In this document: positions 1 to 10,540 of the stretch, piece after piece | Layout: every line of letters starts with the position of its first letter | How positions within the stretch are numbered: the first letter of the stretch is position 1 | Notes under the pieces: model-generated | Told to the model about the DNA's origin: nothing | Database searches by the model: none | Seen by the model: the letters and a program-made list of their open reading frames with translations, nothing else | Origin: Stentor roeselii | Taxonomy: Eukaryota; Ciliophora; Heterotrichea; Heterotrichida; Stentoridae | NCBI GenBank assembly: GCA_006503475.1 | Contig: RSEH01000214.1 | Coordinates: forward strand, 20,490 to 84,489 | Length of the DNA: 64,000 nt | Direction of reading: 5' to 3' | Position numbers and translations under genes: made by a program

Positions 1-3000
1 TTTTTTGATAAGGCTTCAGTTTTTTCGAAATTTGAGTTGATTATCCAAGACTCTTGATCTGAAAAATGTAAATCTGAACCTATAAGAGCCTTATTACCTG
101 AAAAGATGCTTTTTTTAACTTTTGTGAATGTTTTTCTTGAAAGAATCGCCCCTCCTTGTTGAAGAGAGGTGTTATTTTTAAAGATGCTGTTACTTACTGA
201 GAAAATTTTACAGTTGTCCACTGAAAGAGCTCCTGCTTGTTTTTGTGAGAAACCATTGAAAAAGTAAGAATTGTTTATACTAACATTTCCAAGAGAACCA
301 GAATAAATAAAAGGTCCTGCAGATTTATCAGAATGTGAAAAAGTCGAGTTTTCCACAATTAAATCAGTTTCCAAAGCCCTTAACCCGAAAGATTCACGGT
401 CAGCTGAATTATTAAAGTACTCAAAACCAACCAGATCAAGGGTGGTACTCGAAAGTTCAAAAATGCTACTTTCAAGTGCCTGGTTATCCTTCATTATCGA
501 AAAAAAAAAGAAATTTCTCTCATTTCCCACCTTTTCAATTTCAATCAAAGTCCCTTTTGATCCTTTATTAAAATTACTGAAAACTTCAGAAAAGCTTAAC
601 TGGACAAAACTTCCTCCACTGGCCTTGATCAAATTTCCGAAGTTTTCAAAAATCTTGCAAAAAAAACATTTAAAAAACCCGAAACTTTGAGATTTCAAAA
701 AATCTCCTCTCAGATGATGGAAAGTTCCGTTGTAAACATCGAGACCAGCATTATTTAAATCAGCGAAGGAATTTATAAAGCTCACTTCGAATTGATAGGC
801 TTTTAAAGTTGCACCTGATATCTTTAAGGCTTTTGATAGTTCAGTTTCATGGCTTGATGAAATGTTTTTCACTGAAACTTGATGGAAGATTATGGAAGTC
901 TTTTGAATGGATTTTCCTGTTAGTAAAAAAACTGTTTCAGATTCGGTGATGTCTGAAATTTGGAAGTTTTTTAGTTCTAATTGCAACCCGGAACCTTGGT
1001 ACTCGGCGATGATACCTGGGAAGTCAATATGGTGGTTATTTTTGAACTCCACGTTTGATAATTGAAGAAGGCCTCCTGAATGACCGTCGAAAATCATAGA
1101 AGTTGACTCAAAGTTATCATTCCCTCTAACATCTGAAATAAAAGAATCATATATCACCAGTTTTTTAGTTATAAACAGAAACACGCTATATAAAGCTGAA
1201 ACTCTCGTGAAATTGATATTCTGAATGTAAATATTATGTCCTTGGACACCTCCTAAAGAATCGATTAAAAAAATGCCAGAGTCTCCATTCACCTTCACAT
1301 CTTCAATACTAAATTTTTCAATTCTTATCGTTGACTGAGTTGTTCCTGAAGCCGTCATTTTCAAGAACCCACAATCTCCATAATAATTTTTCACATTCTT
1401 CACAAAACTATCAATGAGTAAAAACGCTTCAAATTCAAACACAAGTAAAGGTGAAGCATAATTAACTTCCACTTGAGATACCTTAAGATAAGCAATGCTA
1501 ATATTCAAAGACTTTGAAAACTCAACAAGACTTCCAGCTGAATTCGAAACATTTGAAAGGTTCAAAGTTTCAATTTTCACTTGGTCGATTTGGTTAAATG
1601 AAAGAAGACCGCCAAGTCCACTATTCGCGACAATTGAGAAAAAAGTTGTGGATGTTAGGTTTAAGCCTCCTTCAATATTTTCGAAAATGATCCCTAAAGT
1701 AGAATTTGAAAGACAAGAAGTTTTTTCAATGTAAATGTCATTCAAACTCACTCTATAGCATTCGAATATTTTTATGGTTCCTGTGCATTTTAAGTCTTCG
1801 ATAAGGTCTGCCCTTGGAATGATAGATAAATACTTCCGTATTTTCGGATAACTATCAATGATCAGCTTTACAATTTCACGTCCTCCATCATGAAGGTTGT
1901 GAAATTTGATATTTTTAAAGTCAATATTCGCATTCTTCTGAATAAAAATCGCGAAATCTCCAGCACTAATCCTATTAAAAGAAACTTGATTGAATTCCAC
2001 AGTTCTTTTCTTCACGAAAGTCATCATTCCATTAAGCAAAACACTTTCTCCTATTTTATCAATATTTTTCAAGTTCCCATTAAAAATCAAGGAAATAATC
2101 GAATTTCCAGCTGAAGCGATTGTATCAAACTGAACATTGAAAATTCTTATATTATGCGTGATCTGAGTGAAGTATCTGATAAAACTAGTAGATGAGTAAA
2201 TATTTTCAAATCTTGAATTTAACAACTGAAAATGTATTTGACTGTAAGCTTCACTTTCAAAGCCATTATACTTTGGGTCCTCGTATTCCAATGACGAGGT
2301 ATCAATGTCAAGCAAGGAGTTCACATATATACTCTGAAATAAACAGTCATCGATTAGAAAGGTCCCCAAAAAATCCTTCACTCTTATCAGGGCTGAGTTG
2401 AATTTGAACTTCGGGTTGCTGTAGGCGACGCTCATGGAAAATTTAATTCCTGTGAGTTTTATTGAGTTGATGTTTTGGATCTTTAAAAATCCTCCTGTTC
2501 TGATGAAGTCGTTTATTTCGTAACCAGCACTCAAATCTTGTACTAGTCCGTTTTTATATTCAAAGTTGACTTCTGAACACTGTGCTAAACAAGATGATTC
2601 AATCACGACTCCTTTGTGGCCTGCCTGCATTTCTAAGAAGTTCACATTTTCTAGTGTTAGGGTTGATGTAGACTTTATGAAATACTTGAACTTGTTTCGA
2701 AAAGACTTGAAAGTCACATTGGTTAATGTCGCTTTTCCATCAAAGCTGAAAAAATAATCATTGATATAATAATAGCATTTATATAATTGAAAAAAAACTT
2801 CCCAGTATAGGCTAAAGTCATAAATTTCATTTTTGTCATTTACCATATTTAGTTTAACTGAATTATCAGTTAGGGATCTGTAGTTCGGACAGTAAAAACA
2901 ATCTTGGTTAGGCAAATGACAGTCTTCTGATAGAATTCTTTCTCCACTGAACCAAACATTTTTTATTAAAATTTGTCCAGCCCAAGAAATCTTTAATAGA

Positions 3001-4646
3001 CCTTCTCCAGAAAAAAAATCTAAAGTTTTCGACCAATAAATAACCGAAGGTCTAGAAGGATCAAAGCTTTCAATAGTAAGAAAATAATCCTTAGAGTATA
3101 TCAGTGGATTTTTAGAACTTCTTCCATCTTCAAGTTTAACACTTTTGTTGAACACATAAAAGAACTCTCCAGGTAGCAGTTTGACGATAGTATGTTTATA
3201 AGAGATAAAAGCAAAAGCTTGAAAAAGTGAAAGAAAAGGACTACTCAAATTTCCATCTCCAGCGACTTGCGGTGGATCACTTGACTTGACATAGATCACT
3301 TGAGGATTATTACCAAGGCCAAGGTTTGACTTTAAACACCAAGTAAAGTTACTGGAGTTAGAAAATAAAGAGGTTAAATTCGTATTTCTTATTAAGCCTG
3401 AAGGACATTTCTCTGCATCTGGTTTGCATTCACTGTTGTGCATATACCCTTCACATATCACGCAGGTTTCATTTGTAGATCTTAAACATTTTTCAATGGT
3501 GTTTTTACTTCGACCCATGCACCAAAGTGATTTAGATGAATAACATGCAGATGTTAGTTCACATTTTTCTCCATCTAATGAGTCGTAAAGTCTTAAGTCT
3601 GACTCGCTGCAGCCTTCTGGAAGGTTTTTTAAAGAAAAAAATGAAAAATTTCCAGATATTAAAGTACTCAGAATTCGGGATCTTCTTATGAAGTTGTCAG
3701 TTGAGTTTTGGATGTTGAACCAACAGTCAGATACATAACAAGCTTGTTCATCAATTGCGTTTGGAAAACGACTGGTGAATTGATTTCCATCTTGATATAG
3801 GTTACAGCTTTTAGAACAGAAACAGTCTTTATAATCAAACTCGCAGTCCTCGGTCAAGCATTCATTATCGCAAATATTATTACCAATCATATGGCTAAAG
3901 CATCCTGATGCGCAGACTCCACATCTTCCATTCTTATAACCACACTCTTTATTGTTACAAGGGTCATAAGGTTCTTTACACTTATAATTAAAAAACTGTT
4001 CATTACGTTTGCATTCAGGAGTGCACTGACAATCACTCTCATCATCATTACATGAATCTGTCAGGCATTGAAGATCACAAACTCCATCCCCAACCTGTGA
4101 ATGCTTACAATTCAAATCACAATACTCAGAACAAGGATTTCCTATAACAGATCGACATTTAACATCTCTACAAATCTCATTTTCACATTTTTCTTTTGCA
4201 ATATCTTGTTTGCCACATCCCTGCACACAAATATTACATTCAAGTAAGTCAAAATCACAATTTTTCGTATCACAAAAGCCATTCGCATCACATTTTTCAT
4301 TAAAAAGTTCATCAAAAGTGCATCCAGATGAACAGACTCCACAAAGTCCCAAGTCAAAGCCGCACATTTCATTGTTGCACACTTCATCACATTCATTGTT
4401 TTTTAAGAGTTCAATTGAACATTTTGTCTTTAAACATGAGGAAAGACAGTCAGACATCATGAAAATCTCGAAGTTTGAATTTCCTTCAGAAGGAACTAAT
4501 GAGTCGAAATTGCAAAGAATGTTGTTGCAGCTCAAGTTGCAAATGTAGTCTCCTAGCATTTCTATTTTACAATTTTTTAAAGGACAGTGAAGCTCTGAGA
4601 TTGTTAAGGGCAGAAGAGATAAAAGAAAGAAGAGGTGTAGAACCAT
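1..4646 (-). CDS. Large secreted LNR-repeat / right-handed beta-helix surface protein (3' end outside window)
   Basis: The minus strand is open without a stop from the ATG at 4646 to base 1, giving at least 1548 residues; the C terminus lies beyond the left edge. A signal peptide opens it (MVLHLFFLLSLLPLTIS). Residues about 20-300 hold seven cysteine-rich units of Notch/LNR type, for example GDGVCDLQC followed by CNDDESDC and a GNNICDNECLTEDC unit. From about residue 420 onward come degenerate beta-helix coils rich in N, S, F and I, ending near the edge with GGAI and FSGN motifs as in polymorphic outer-membrane (Pmp) repeats. No intron is needed. Known families of this type are cell-surface or extracellular; role here is inferred (adhesion or sensing). 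C-terminal membrane segments cannot be seen. Confidence 0.85.
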   Translation of the reverse strand, partial: MVLHLFFLLSLLPLTISELHCPLKNCKIEMLGDYICNLSCNNILCNFDSLVPSEGNSNFEIFMMSDCLSSCLKTKCSIELLKNNECDEVCNNEMCGFDLGLCGVCSSGCTFDELFNEKCDANGFCDTKNCDFDLLECNICVQGCGKQDIAKEKCENEICRDVKCRSVIGNPCSEYCDLNCKHSQVGDGVCDLQCLTDSCNDDESDCQCTPECKRNEQFFNYKCKEPYDPCNNKECGYKNGRCGVCASGCFSHMIGNNICDNECLTEDCEFDYKDCFCSKSCNLYQDGNQFTSRFPNAIDEQACYVSDCWFNIQNSTDNFIRRSRILSTLISGNFSFFSLKNLPEGCSESDLRLYDSLDGEKCELTSACYSSKSLWCMGRSKNTIEKCLRSTNETCVICEGYMHNSECKPDAEKCPSGLIRNTNLTSLFSNSSNFTWCLKSNLGLGNNPQVIYVKSSDPPQVAGDGNLSSPFLSLFQAFAFISYKHTIVKLLPGEFFYVFNKSVKLEDGRSSKNPLIYSKDYFLTIESFDPSRPSVIYWSKTLDFFSGEGLLKISWAGQILIKNVWFSGERILSEDCHLPNQDCFYCPNYRSLTDNSVKLNMVNDKNEIYDFSLYWEVFFQLYKCYYYINDYFFSFDGKATLTNVTFKSFRNKFKYFIKSTSTLTLENVNFLEMQAGHKGVVIESSCLAQCSEVNFEYKNGLVQDLSAGYEINDFIRTGGFLKIQNINSIKLTGIKFSMSVAYSNPKFKFNSALIRVKDFLGTFLIDDCLFQSIYVNSLLDIDTSSLEYEDPKYNGFESEAYSQIHFQLLNSRFENIYSSTSFIRYFTQITHNIRIFNVQFDTIASAGNSIISLIFNGNLKNIDKIGESVLLNGMMTFVKKRTVEFNQVSFNRISAGDFAIFIQKNANIDFKNIKFHNLHDGGREIVKLIIDSYPKIRKYLSIIPRADLIEDLKCTGTIKIFECYRVSLNDIYIEKTSCLSNSTLGIIFENIEGGLNLTSTTFFSIVANSGLGGLLSFNQIDQVKIETLNLSNVSNSAGSLVEFSKSLNISIAYLKVSQVEVNYASPLLVFEFEAFLLIDSFVKNVKNYYGDCGFLKMTASGTTQSTIRIEKFSIEDVKVNGDSGIFLIDSLGGVQGHNIYIQNINFTRVSALYSVFLFITKKLVIYDSFISDVRGNDNFESTSMIFDGHSGGLLQLSNVEFKNNHHIDFPGIIAEYQGSGLQLELKNFQISDITESETVFLLTGKSIQKTSIIFHQVSVKNISSSHETELSKALKISGATLKAYQFEVSFINSFADLNNAGLDVYNGTFHHLRGDFLKSQSFGFFKCFFCKIFENFGNLIKASGGSFVQLSFSEVFSNFNKGSKGTLIEIEKVGNERNFFFFSIMKDNQALESSIFELSSTTLDLVGFEYFNNSADRESFGLRALETDLIVENSTFSHSDKSAGPFIYSGSLGNVSINNSYFFNGFSQKQAGALSVDNCKIFSVSNSIFKNNTSLQQGGAILSRKTFTKVKKSIFSGNKALIGSDLHFSDQESWIINSNFEKTEALSK

Positions 4647-5434
4647 TTTATATGGAAAGGGTTTTTAAAGGTACTGAGGATGATAGGAGATGATTTAATC
4701 ATGTGGGAATAAAAGGTTTGTTTATGGATTTAGGTTTATTTAGATTTTTATAAAGAAATCTGGGGGTTAGGTTGAATTAGTTTGAGTTTGGATTCTTATA
4801 AGGATTTTCTTGAATTTTACTATTGTAATAAAATCAAGGATTAGATTATTAAAAATTATTGTATAATTATTTAATATCTTGGAAATTTGATAATCTTTAT
4901 AGTTTGGATTAAGTATTCAGTGAGATTATTAAAGTTCATAATCGAGTTGAAAGACTTTTTAGGGTAAACAAGATGATATACTTATAACTATTTGCCTCAG
5001 AGTTTAGACAATAGATATATTTTAAATATAGGGAAAATCTAGAATCCATTTATAAACTTTGCAAAAATTAGATGATATGCAAAAAAAATGAATCTTTTGA
5101 ATATAGATTATTTCAAGTGATTGGAATTATCTGAACTTCTAGTTTAAAAACTCAGTGTTTATTGAAAATCTGTTATCTAATCAATTTATTGATCATCTTT
5201 AGACTAATCATGAATTATGAAGAATTTCGAAAACTAAGATTTTCATGATGATCTTATTTCTTCATTTTTTTACTTGTGATAAGTAAAATATTAAGCCTGA
5301 ACTATTGAACGATGATACTAAAAAAGTATCATCATTATCGATCTAATAATCACAATATTTCTAATTCTAATAAGTTTTATCAAATTCAAAAGAGATTAAT
5401 TATAATTAATTCTCTCTAGACATTCAAAAGACAC
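4647..5434. other. Intergenic, AT-rich, with one perfect hairpin
   Basis: No coding frame of substance. A 9-bp perfect inverted repeat (gatgatact / agtatcatc) with a 5-nt A loop lies at 5311-5333, shortly beyond the 3' end of the gene ending at 5435. Function unknown. Confidence 0.5.
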
Positions 5435-6403
5435 TTAATTATTATGTCCTACTCTACTAAACTCTAACCTCAGCCTTTGCAGCTGTTGCAAGAAGTGCCT
5501 GATAATAGACTCTAAACTTTTCAACTGTCGATCTCCAGGATTGATACTCGGATCAAATTCATCATCACTTATCTTCACAACATTATCATCACTAATCTTC
5601 CCAAAACTATTATCACAGCTCTTCCCAATATCATCATCACAGATCTTCACAGCCCATTCACGATTGACCTTTGCATTACTCTCATCAATTCTATAATTTC
5701 CCTTAACCTCATCATTATCTTGTTTATCTTTCTCATCAATGCAATGATTTTCAACGATTTTCGCTTGTAAATCATTTAAAATATCATTTTTCTGTTTCAA
5801 ATTCTTTCCTTTTCCTCCAAAAGCCTTTTTTCTCTGTCTTTTCGTAGTTAAAACCGGTTCCAACTCAACAATATAAGTATCAGGTGTTAAAGTATGTTGT
5901 CTATAATCATAAAGCCAGTACCATTCATTTGCCTTATCCTTCGCTTTACTCTTTAAAGCTGCATTGAGCCTTGTCTTTAAAATCCTAGGAAATAATTTTT
6001 CATTAAAAACCAAAGCATTTTGATGTAAATTCAAAAAATTGCCTATCAAGAACTGATTTTTAGGCAATAATGAAACAAGTCTGATATTCAAATACTCAAA
6101 ATTTGAAAGCAAGTAAGTGATTTGGGTTTTGAAATAAAGAATTAGAAATTTGTATCCTCCTGTCTTGATGATTCCAACGGCTTCTGTCATGTGTCGAGGA
6201 CTTTTGCTTTTAGGTGAGTCGAATGTGTCTGAGTCCCATAGGCCGAACTTCCACCTGCTTGTTGAAAGAAGAGCTTTTTCACTTTCCAGGTTCGCCCAGA
6301 GTGCGAAGTCAAGGAATTCAGATGTGGAATATTTTGGTTCAATAAATTTCATTATTAACCAATTTTTTGACCCCCCGGGGAAAATGGAATTTGAACTAAT
6401 CAT
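5435..6403 (-). CDS. Unknown protein with acidic KISDD-type repeat
   Basis: An uninterrupted frame of 322 codons with ciliate-like codon use. I do not recognise the family. The N-terminal 190 residues look globular (W, F and Y rich); residues about 190-320 are charged and hold a degenerate 8-9 residue repeat (KICDDDI, KSCDNSFG, KISDDNVV, KISDDEF) before a short C-terminal helix. The second Met at 6352 (MKFIEPKYS, preceded by TTAATA) fits the usual start context of this window better than the first at 6403, whose leader crosses a run of C and G (CCCCGGGG); the 305-residue form may be the real one. No membrane segment or signal peptide is evident. Confidence 0.6.
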   Translation of the reverse strand: MISSNSIFPGGSKNWLIMKFIEPKYSTSEFLDFALWANLESEKALLSTSRWKFGLWDSDTFDSPKSKSPRHMTEAVGIIKTGGYKFLILYFKTQITYLLSNFEYLNIRLVSLLPKNQFLIGNFLNLHQNALVFNEKLFPRILKTRLNAALKSKAKDKANEWYWLYDYRQHTLTPDTYIVELEPVLTTKRQRKKAFGGKGKNLKQKNDILNDLQAKIVENHCIDEKDKQDNDEVKGNYRIDESNAKVNREWAVKICDDDIGKSCDNSFGKISDDNVVKISDDEFDPSINPGDRQLKSLESIIRHFLQQLQRLRLEFSRVGHNN

Positions 6404-6948
6404 TGATTGAAGGGTTTTATGGAATGTTATGATTTTAGTTAAGTGGGGAGATAAAGGAATGATTTAAGGGGTTTTTTTGGAGATTTTTATGGGGATTTTG
6501 ATTGAAATTTTTATGGAGAGATGATTTTAATTAGAAAGAAGTAGAGAGGGTTTTGAATTTTTAGTGGGTATAGGAGAGATATTCTTTTAATCATTTAAGA
6601 ATTAGAGATTTAGCTTTCATGAGTTCAGTTTTTGGGGATTTAGATAAATTTTCTTGTCATTCTGGTAAGTTAAGAATTAGAATCTTATACAAATTTCATC
6701 TTTTTAATTAATGATCTTTAAATAAATTATAGACTTAGTGGTAAATAACGAAATTCTATCTCTTCTACTCAACATTCAATTTTCAGGATATCAAACAAAA
6801 GTTATATGGTAAAAATTTTAAAAATTAATCAAAAATCGCTTATTAGGTAATACAAGAAATAAGCTTTACTATTGTTTCTATCTCTAAAGTAATATTTTAT
6901 TTAATTTGTTATAAGAGATCTCTTTTAAGTGATAATTGTTTATTTAAA
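6404..6948. other. Intergenic
   Basis: AT-rich spacer of 545 bp between two minus-strand genes. I see no gene, RNA or repeat in it. Confidence 0.5.
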
Positions 6949-7494
6949 CTAATTGGAGTCTTTTAAAGCACTCATCTTCTTAATCGTTAGTTCAAAAAGA
7001 AGTTGGATATTCTGTCCAGTTAAGGCACTGACTTCGATATATGCAGCATTGAATCTAGCAGCTAACTCATACCCTTCATCAAAAGAAATGATTGGATCAA
7101 GGTCAGATTTATTCCCAGCAATAACAAATCCAACATGATCATCAACTTCTTCAAACATCTTGATAGCTATTTCTAGTTCCTGTAAAGATTGACTTGTCGA
7201 TTTATCAAAAACAAAAATAATGACTCGGCTATATTGAAAAAATCCGAGTATCTTAGAGAACCATTCACCTGTGACGTTCCACTATGTGAACTTTACTATC
7301 TTTAGATGAACTTGCTTATCTTCGAAAAAGACGGCTGTCTGAGTATAGTTGAATGGTGATTTGAAACGATAAGTATTTTCAAATTTATTATATAAGTATC
7401 TCTCTAAAATTTTAGACTTTCCTGATTTTGACGGTCCGACTATACAAATGTTCAAAGGGCTAATTGGAGTTTACTTAATTTCCGAATATTCCAT
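6949..7494 (-). CDS. Divergent Rab-like small GTPase, two 15-nt introns
   Basis: Removing introns 7460-7474 (gtaaactccaattag) and 7282-7296 (gtaaagttcacatag) joins three exons into 171 residues plus stop. The fold is Ras-superfamily: P-loop GPSKSGKS at about 14-21, G4 NKSD at about 120, and a G5-like EVSALTG. Rab-type G3 (WDTAGQE) is degraded to WNVTGEW, so the catalytic Gln is absent, and G5 SAK reads SAL. The C terminus (SALKDSN) has no prenylation cysteines. This points to a RabL-like or signalling-inactive GTPase that is not membrane anchored by geranylgeranyl; trafficking or ciliary roles are inference. Without splicing the gene would look like a broken fragment. Confidence 0.8.
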
Positions 7495-8266
7495 TATAAG
7501 ACATGATAATCATGAAGATTGATAATCTTTATAGTAAATATCTCTTATATCAAACCTGATAACTATTTAATCCTAAAGATAGTATGAAGATTAAGTAATG
7601 GGATATAAAACTTAGTTTATAAGTTTTGACAAATCTAAGTCTGTTTACACTCAATATCCTTGTGTCGCTAGATGCTACTGAAGTAAAACAATTAATGGAT
7701 TTGTAATAATATGATAAAAGAAATTAATCCAGGAAAGTATTGTTTTCAAAGAGTGACTCCTTTCAAATAATTGCCTAAAGCACAATGTCTTTCAAAAAAT
7801 GATAAATGTTTAGACTTGGATTGAAATACCCCAAAGAGTCCCTTAATGTTTATATGTATTGTCTGGATTTAGAAAGGATGAAAATCAAAAATGCGATAGT
7901 TTAGAATTAGATGATAAGCAGTGTTTTTTGCCATATTGACATTTCCTTTAAAGAGGGATTCTATGAATATCATCTGAATATATAAAGTTTATCAGAAAGA
8001 AACGTCAAAATTTGAAGAAGAGAGCAAATAAACAATTAAATTGGATTATAAACATAAGAAAAAAAAATTCTACCAATTTTATACATGAAGATATTATATA
8101 CTTAACAATTAACTCATATATATGAATAAGATATTTTGAAGATTTCCTCTAATAATTACTATTCTTTTCCAAAGTTATGCACAAACTACGATAATAAAAC
8201 TAATAAATCCATAAAACAATTAATTTATCCCCTGATATAGAAATAAATAATTAACCTCAAATAAAA
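7495..8266. other. Intergenic, no supported gene
   Basis: 772 bp of AT-rich sequence between the GTPase start and the 3' end of the RING/FW gene. All six frames are closed at short intervals; no tRNA or repeat is recognisable. Confidence 0.5.
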
Positions 8267-9493
8267 CTACAAAACTATTAACTCTATAGTTAAAAAAGGT
8301 CCAAAAATGCCAGATCTTTGATCCCTTTCAAACGCCCAAACCGACTTATAATACCCAGGAACATTCTGAGTAATAACCCCTCTAATAAAAATATCCCTTT
8401 CACACTTAGAATTCACAACTTTTCCAGGAAACCTGACATACTGAAAATCAACTTTTTAACTCTTACAACAAGGATCCCCGCGAATACAAACAGCTCCAAA
8501 GTCACTTAAATCCTGATCCCCTTCATTAAAAACCTTCCACCCTCTGACGATTTCCTCTCCAGCCCTAAACGCACTTTTAACAACAGGTAAAGGTTTAACA
8601 GAGATAATCAAAGGTTTCGAGCAAATAAATCGATGATGTGAATGGACCTCTTTTTTCAAGCACTTATGGCAAAGATCTATTTACCCTTTACCGAAATTTT
8701 CACATTCCTGACATTTATACCTAAGTCCACTAATAGGATAAAATCCGCACCCATCACACATAACATTTTCATGCACTCCATATTTGTTAAAAACAGCGAA
8801 ATCCGAATGTTCATGATTCTTTGCATCATGACACTTCCAGCACTCATTGTAATCCTCACAAGTCAAGCAAAGGTACCGTTGGACCTGAATAGGTTCCATT
8901 CCACAAGCTTTACACCTTGAGCCAAAATGCAAATTACTATGCTCGTTAAACAAATGATTGTAAAAATAACATTCGTCCATTGTTTTATGCACCTTCGCGT
9001 CTAAATCGCTTAGAACTTGCCCCAGAGCTAGAAGACAACTGTGCTCGTTTGCTTTCGCAAGGATGTACTTCGAGCAGCAATCAACACATTTAACTTGGCG
9101 ATAATCACAGATATCTTCGTGATTTTTAATGTTTCTTCGAATGTCTTTAAATCCGCAGTCGTTTAAACAGCTGGTTAAGGAAAAGTCACAAGTTTTTTCA
9201 TGGGCTTCTATTGATTCTAGTCTTATAACTTCTAAACAGCCTTCGTCTTTGAAGATGCAGGTTATTTGAAGCTTGTCTAGCTCTGATCGGAGAAACTTGT
9301 GGGATCTTTGAAGTTTTAACTCGCAGGTGTTTGGACAGCTGTTTTTTTTCTTTGACCAGCTTTGGATGCAGGATGAACAGAAACTTGTTTGGCATGTTTG
9401 ACATTCTTGAGGGTCTTCTAGGACGTCTAGGCAGATCATGCATTTTAAGTCGTCGCTTATTGGATGAGGAAATCTTTCGCTGTCGTAACCCAT
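8267..9493 (-). CDS. RING - TRAF zinc finger - ZZ - ZZ - NBR1-type FW domain protein, two introns
   Basis: Introns 8677-8691 (gtaaagggtaaatag) and 8452-8466 (gtaagagttaaaaag) give 398 residues. Order: variant RING at about 18-57 (CMICLDVLEDP, then CQTSFCSSCIQSW), TRAF-type Cys/His fingers at about 60-165, ZZ finger at about 190-235 (CKACGMEPIQVQRYLC), a second ZZ at about 240-285 (CDGCGFYPISGLRYKC, completed by ENFDLCHKC across the first intron), then a C-terminal domain with GWKVFNEGDQDL and YYKSVWAFERD-GIFGPFL that matches the four-tryptophan FW (Nbr1_FW) domain. ZZ+FW is the core of autophagy receptor NBR1; RING+TRAF fingers suggest ubiquitin ligase activity. PB1, UBA and LIR are not evident. 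A ubiquitin ligase linked to selective autophagy is inferred. Confidence 0.85.
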
Positions 9494-9533
9494 TTATAAG
9501 GGATTTTTATGGAAGTTTAATGAGTTTGTTATA

Positions 9534-10022
9534 ATGGACGACTTTATTCTTGATCACATTCCCAAATCCAAGTCCTCTCCAGAGACCTACATCCAAGAGC
9601 GAGACACATACGGTAAACACCTTCAAAGTAAAAAAAACTCAGCAACAATAAACCGTCGAATATACCTTGGATCGATAGACGAGTCATCCTTATTATTTAT
9701 CCCACCGCGTAGCAATAGAAGTTACAAAGAACTAGCAATTGACATGTTTCCAAGCGTGGTTTCTTTATGGTTATTCGGTCTTTCAGTGCTTTACACATAC
9801 CCGCGGTGCGTCAGTCTTTATCGCCACGTCTTTCCGAATTCAAACAGTTTTATAATGATCCACCTGGTAATTAACACCTAGGGCATTGCCCCGATGATGA
9901 TGTTTATCAATACAAATTTACTTGGATTCTTCAAAGGCTTGTCTTACATTTACTTTTCGAACATGGTCGGCGATGTAGAAGTCAATAGTAAAGTCCTTGA
10001 GAAGGTAAATCTTGATACTTAG
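9534..10022 (+). CDS. Small membrane protein of unknown family, one intron
   Basis: Intron 9867-9881 (gtaattaacacctag) joins 333 and 141 nt into 157 residues ending at TAG 10020-10022. The N-terminal 75 residues are polar; residues about 77-140 contain two or three hydrophobic stretches (SVVSLWLFGLSVLY, then IAPMMMFINTNLLGFF). I do not recognise the family. Its start codon lies 40 bp from that of the divergent RING/FW gene. A small subunit of an organellar membrane complex is one possibility, but nothing in the sequence proves it. Confidence 0.65.
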
Positions 10023-10067
10023 AATTCTTAGATAATCACTTCTGATCTAACCTTTTATAATGTTTTA

Positions 10068-10517
10068 ATGGAACTGGTCAAAAAACCCGTCCTGGATACT
10101 TTTATCCCTTCCTTCAAAGAAGATAGTTCAAAGTTGAATCCTTTTCTTGAAAACTTTAAAATTTCCTGTTTTTCTGAAAAAAAAAATTTCAAGTTTATAG
10201 ACAATCCTCAGGTGGTAACAAAAGACTTAAAAAACCTAGAAAGTCCCTTCAAACTAACTAAACCAATCACTTCTTTCACCGAAATCTCTGAAACTCTTTC
10301 CCCTCTCAGCAAAAAAATCCCTAATGAAAAAAACTCCACCTTCCTCGAAGACCCTTTCAACTTCGAATCCTGTTTCAACTTCAACTCAGACGACATAAAC
10401 ACCGAAATAAACCAAGACTACTCCGACATTGACCTAAAAGAATTATTCCAAAGTCTAAAACTACCAAATCCTCCAACCCCTAATCCCCTATCAATCCACT
10501 TAAAAACTCATAAATAA
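10068..10517 (+). CDS. Hypothetical protein, Ser/Lys/Pro-rich, 149 aa
   Basis: An open frame from ATG (context TTTTAATGG) to TAA, 45 bp after the membrane-protein gene and 23 bp before the CXC gene, all on the plus strand. The product is low in complexity, with many S, K, F and P and a C-terminal acidic then proline-rich tail (PNPPTPNPL). No known domain is visible; it is probably mostly disordered. Codon use matches its neighbours, so it is likely a real gene. Confidence 0.5.
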   Translation: MELVKKPVLDTFIPSFKEDSSKLNPFLENFKISCFSEKKNFKFIDNPQVVTKDLKNLESPFKLTKPITSFTEISETLSPLSKKIPNEKNSTFLEDPFNFESCFNFNSDDINTEINQDYSDIDLKELFQSLKLPNPPTPNPLSIHLKTHK

Positions 10518-10540
10518 TAATCCGCCAATTCATGCAATAA

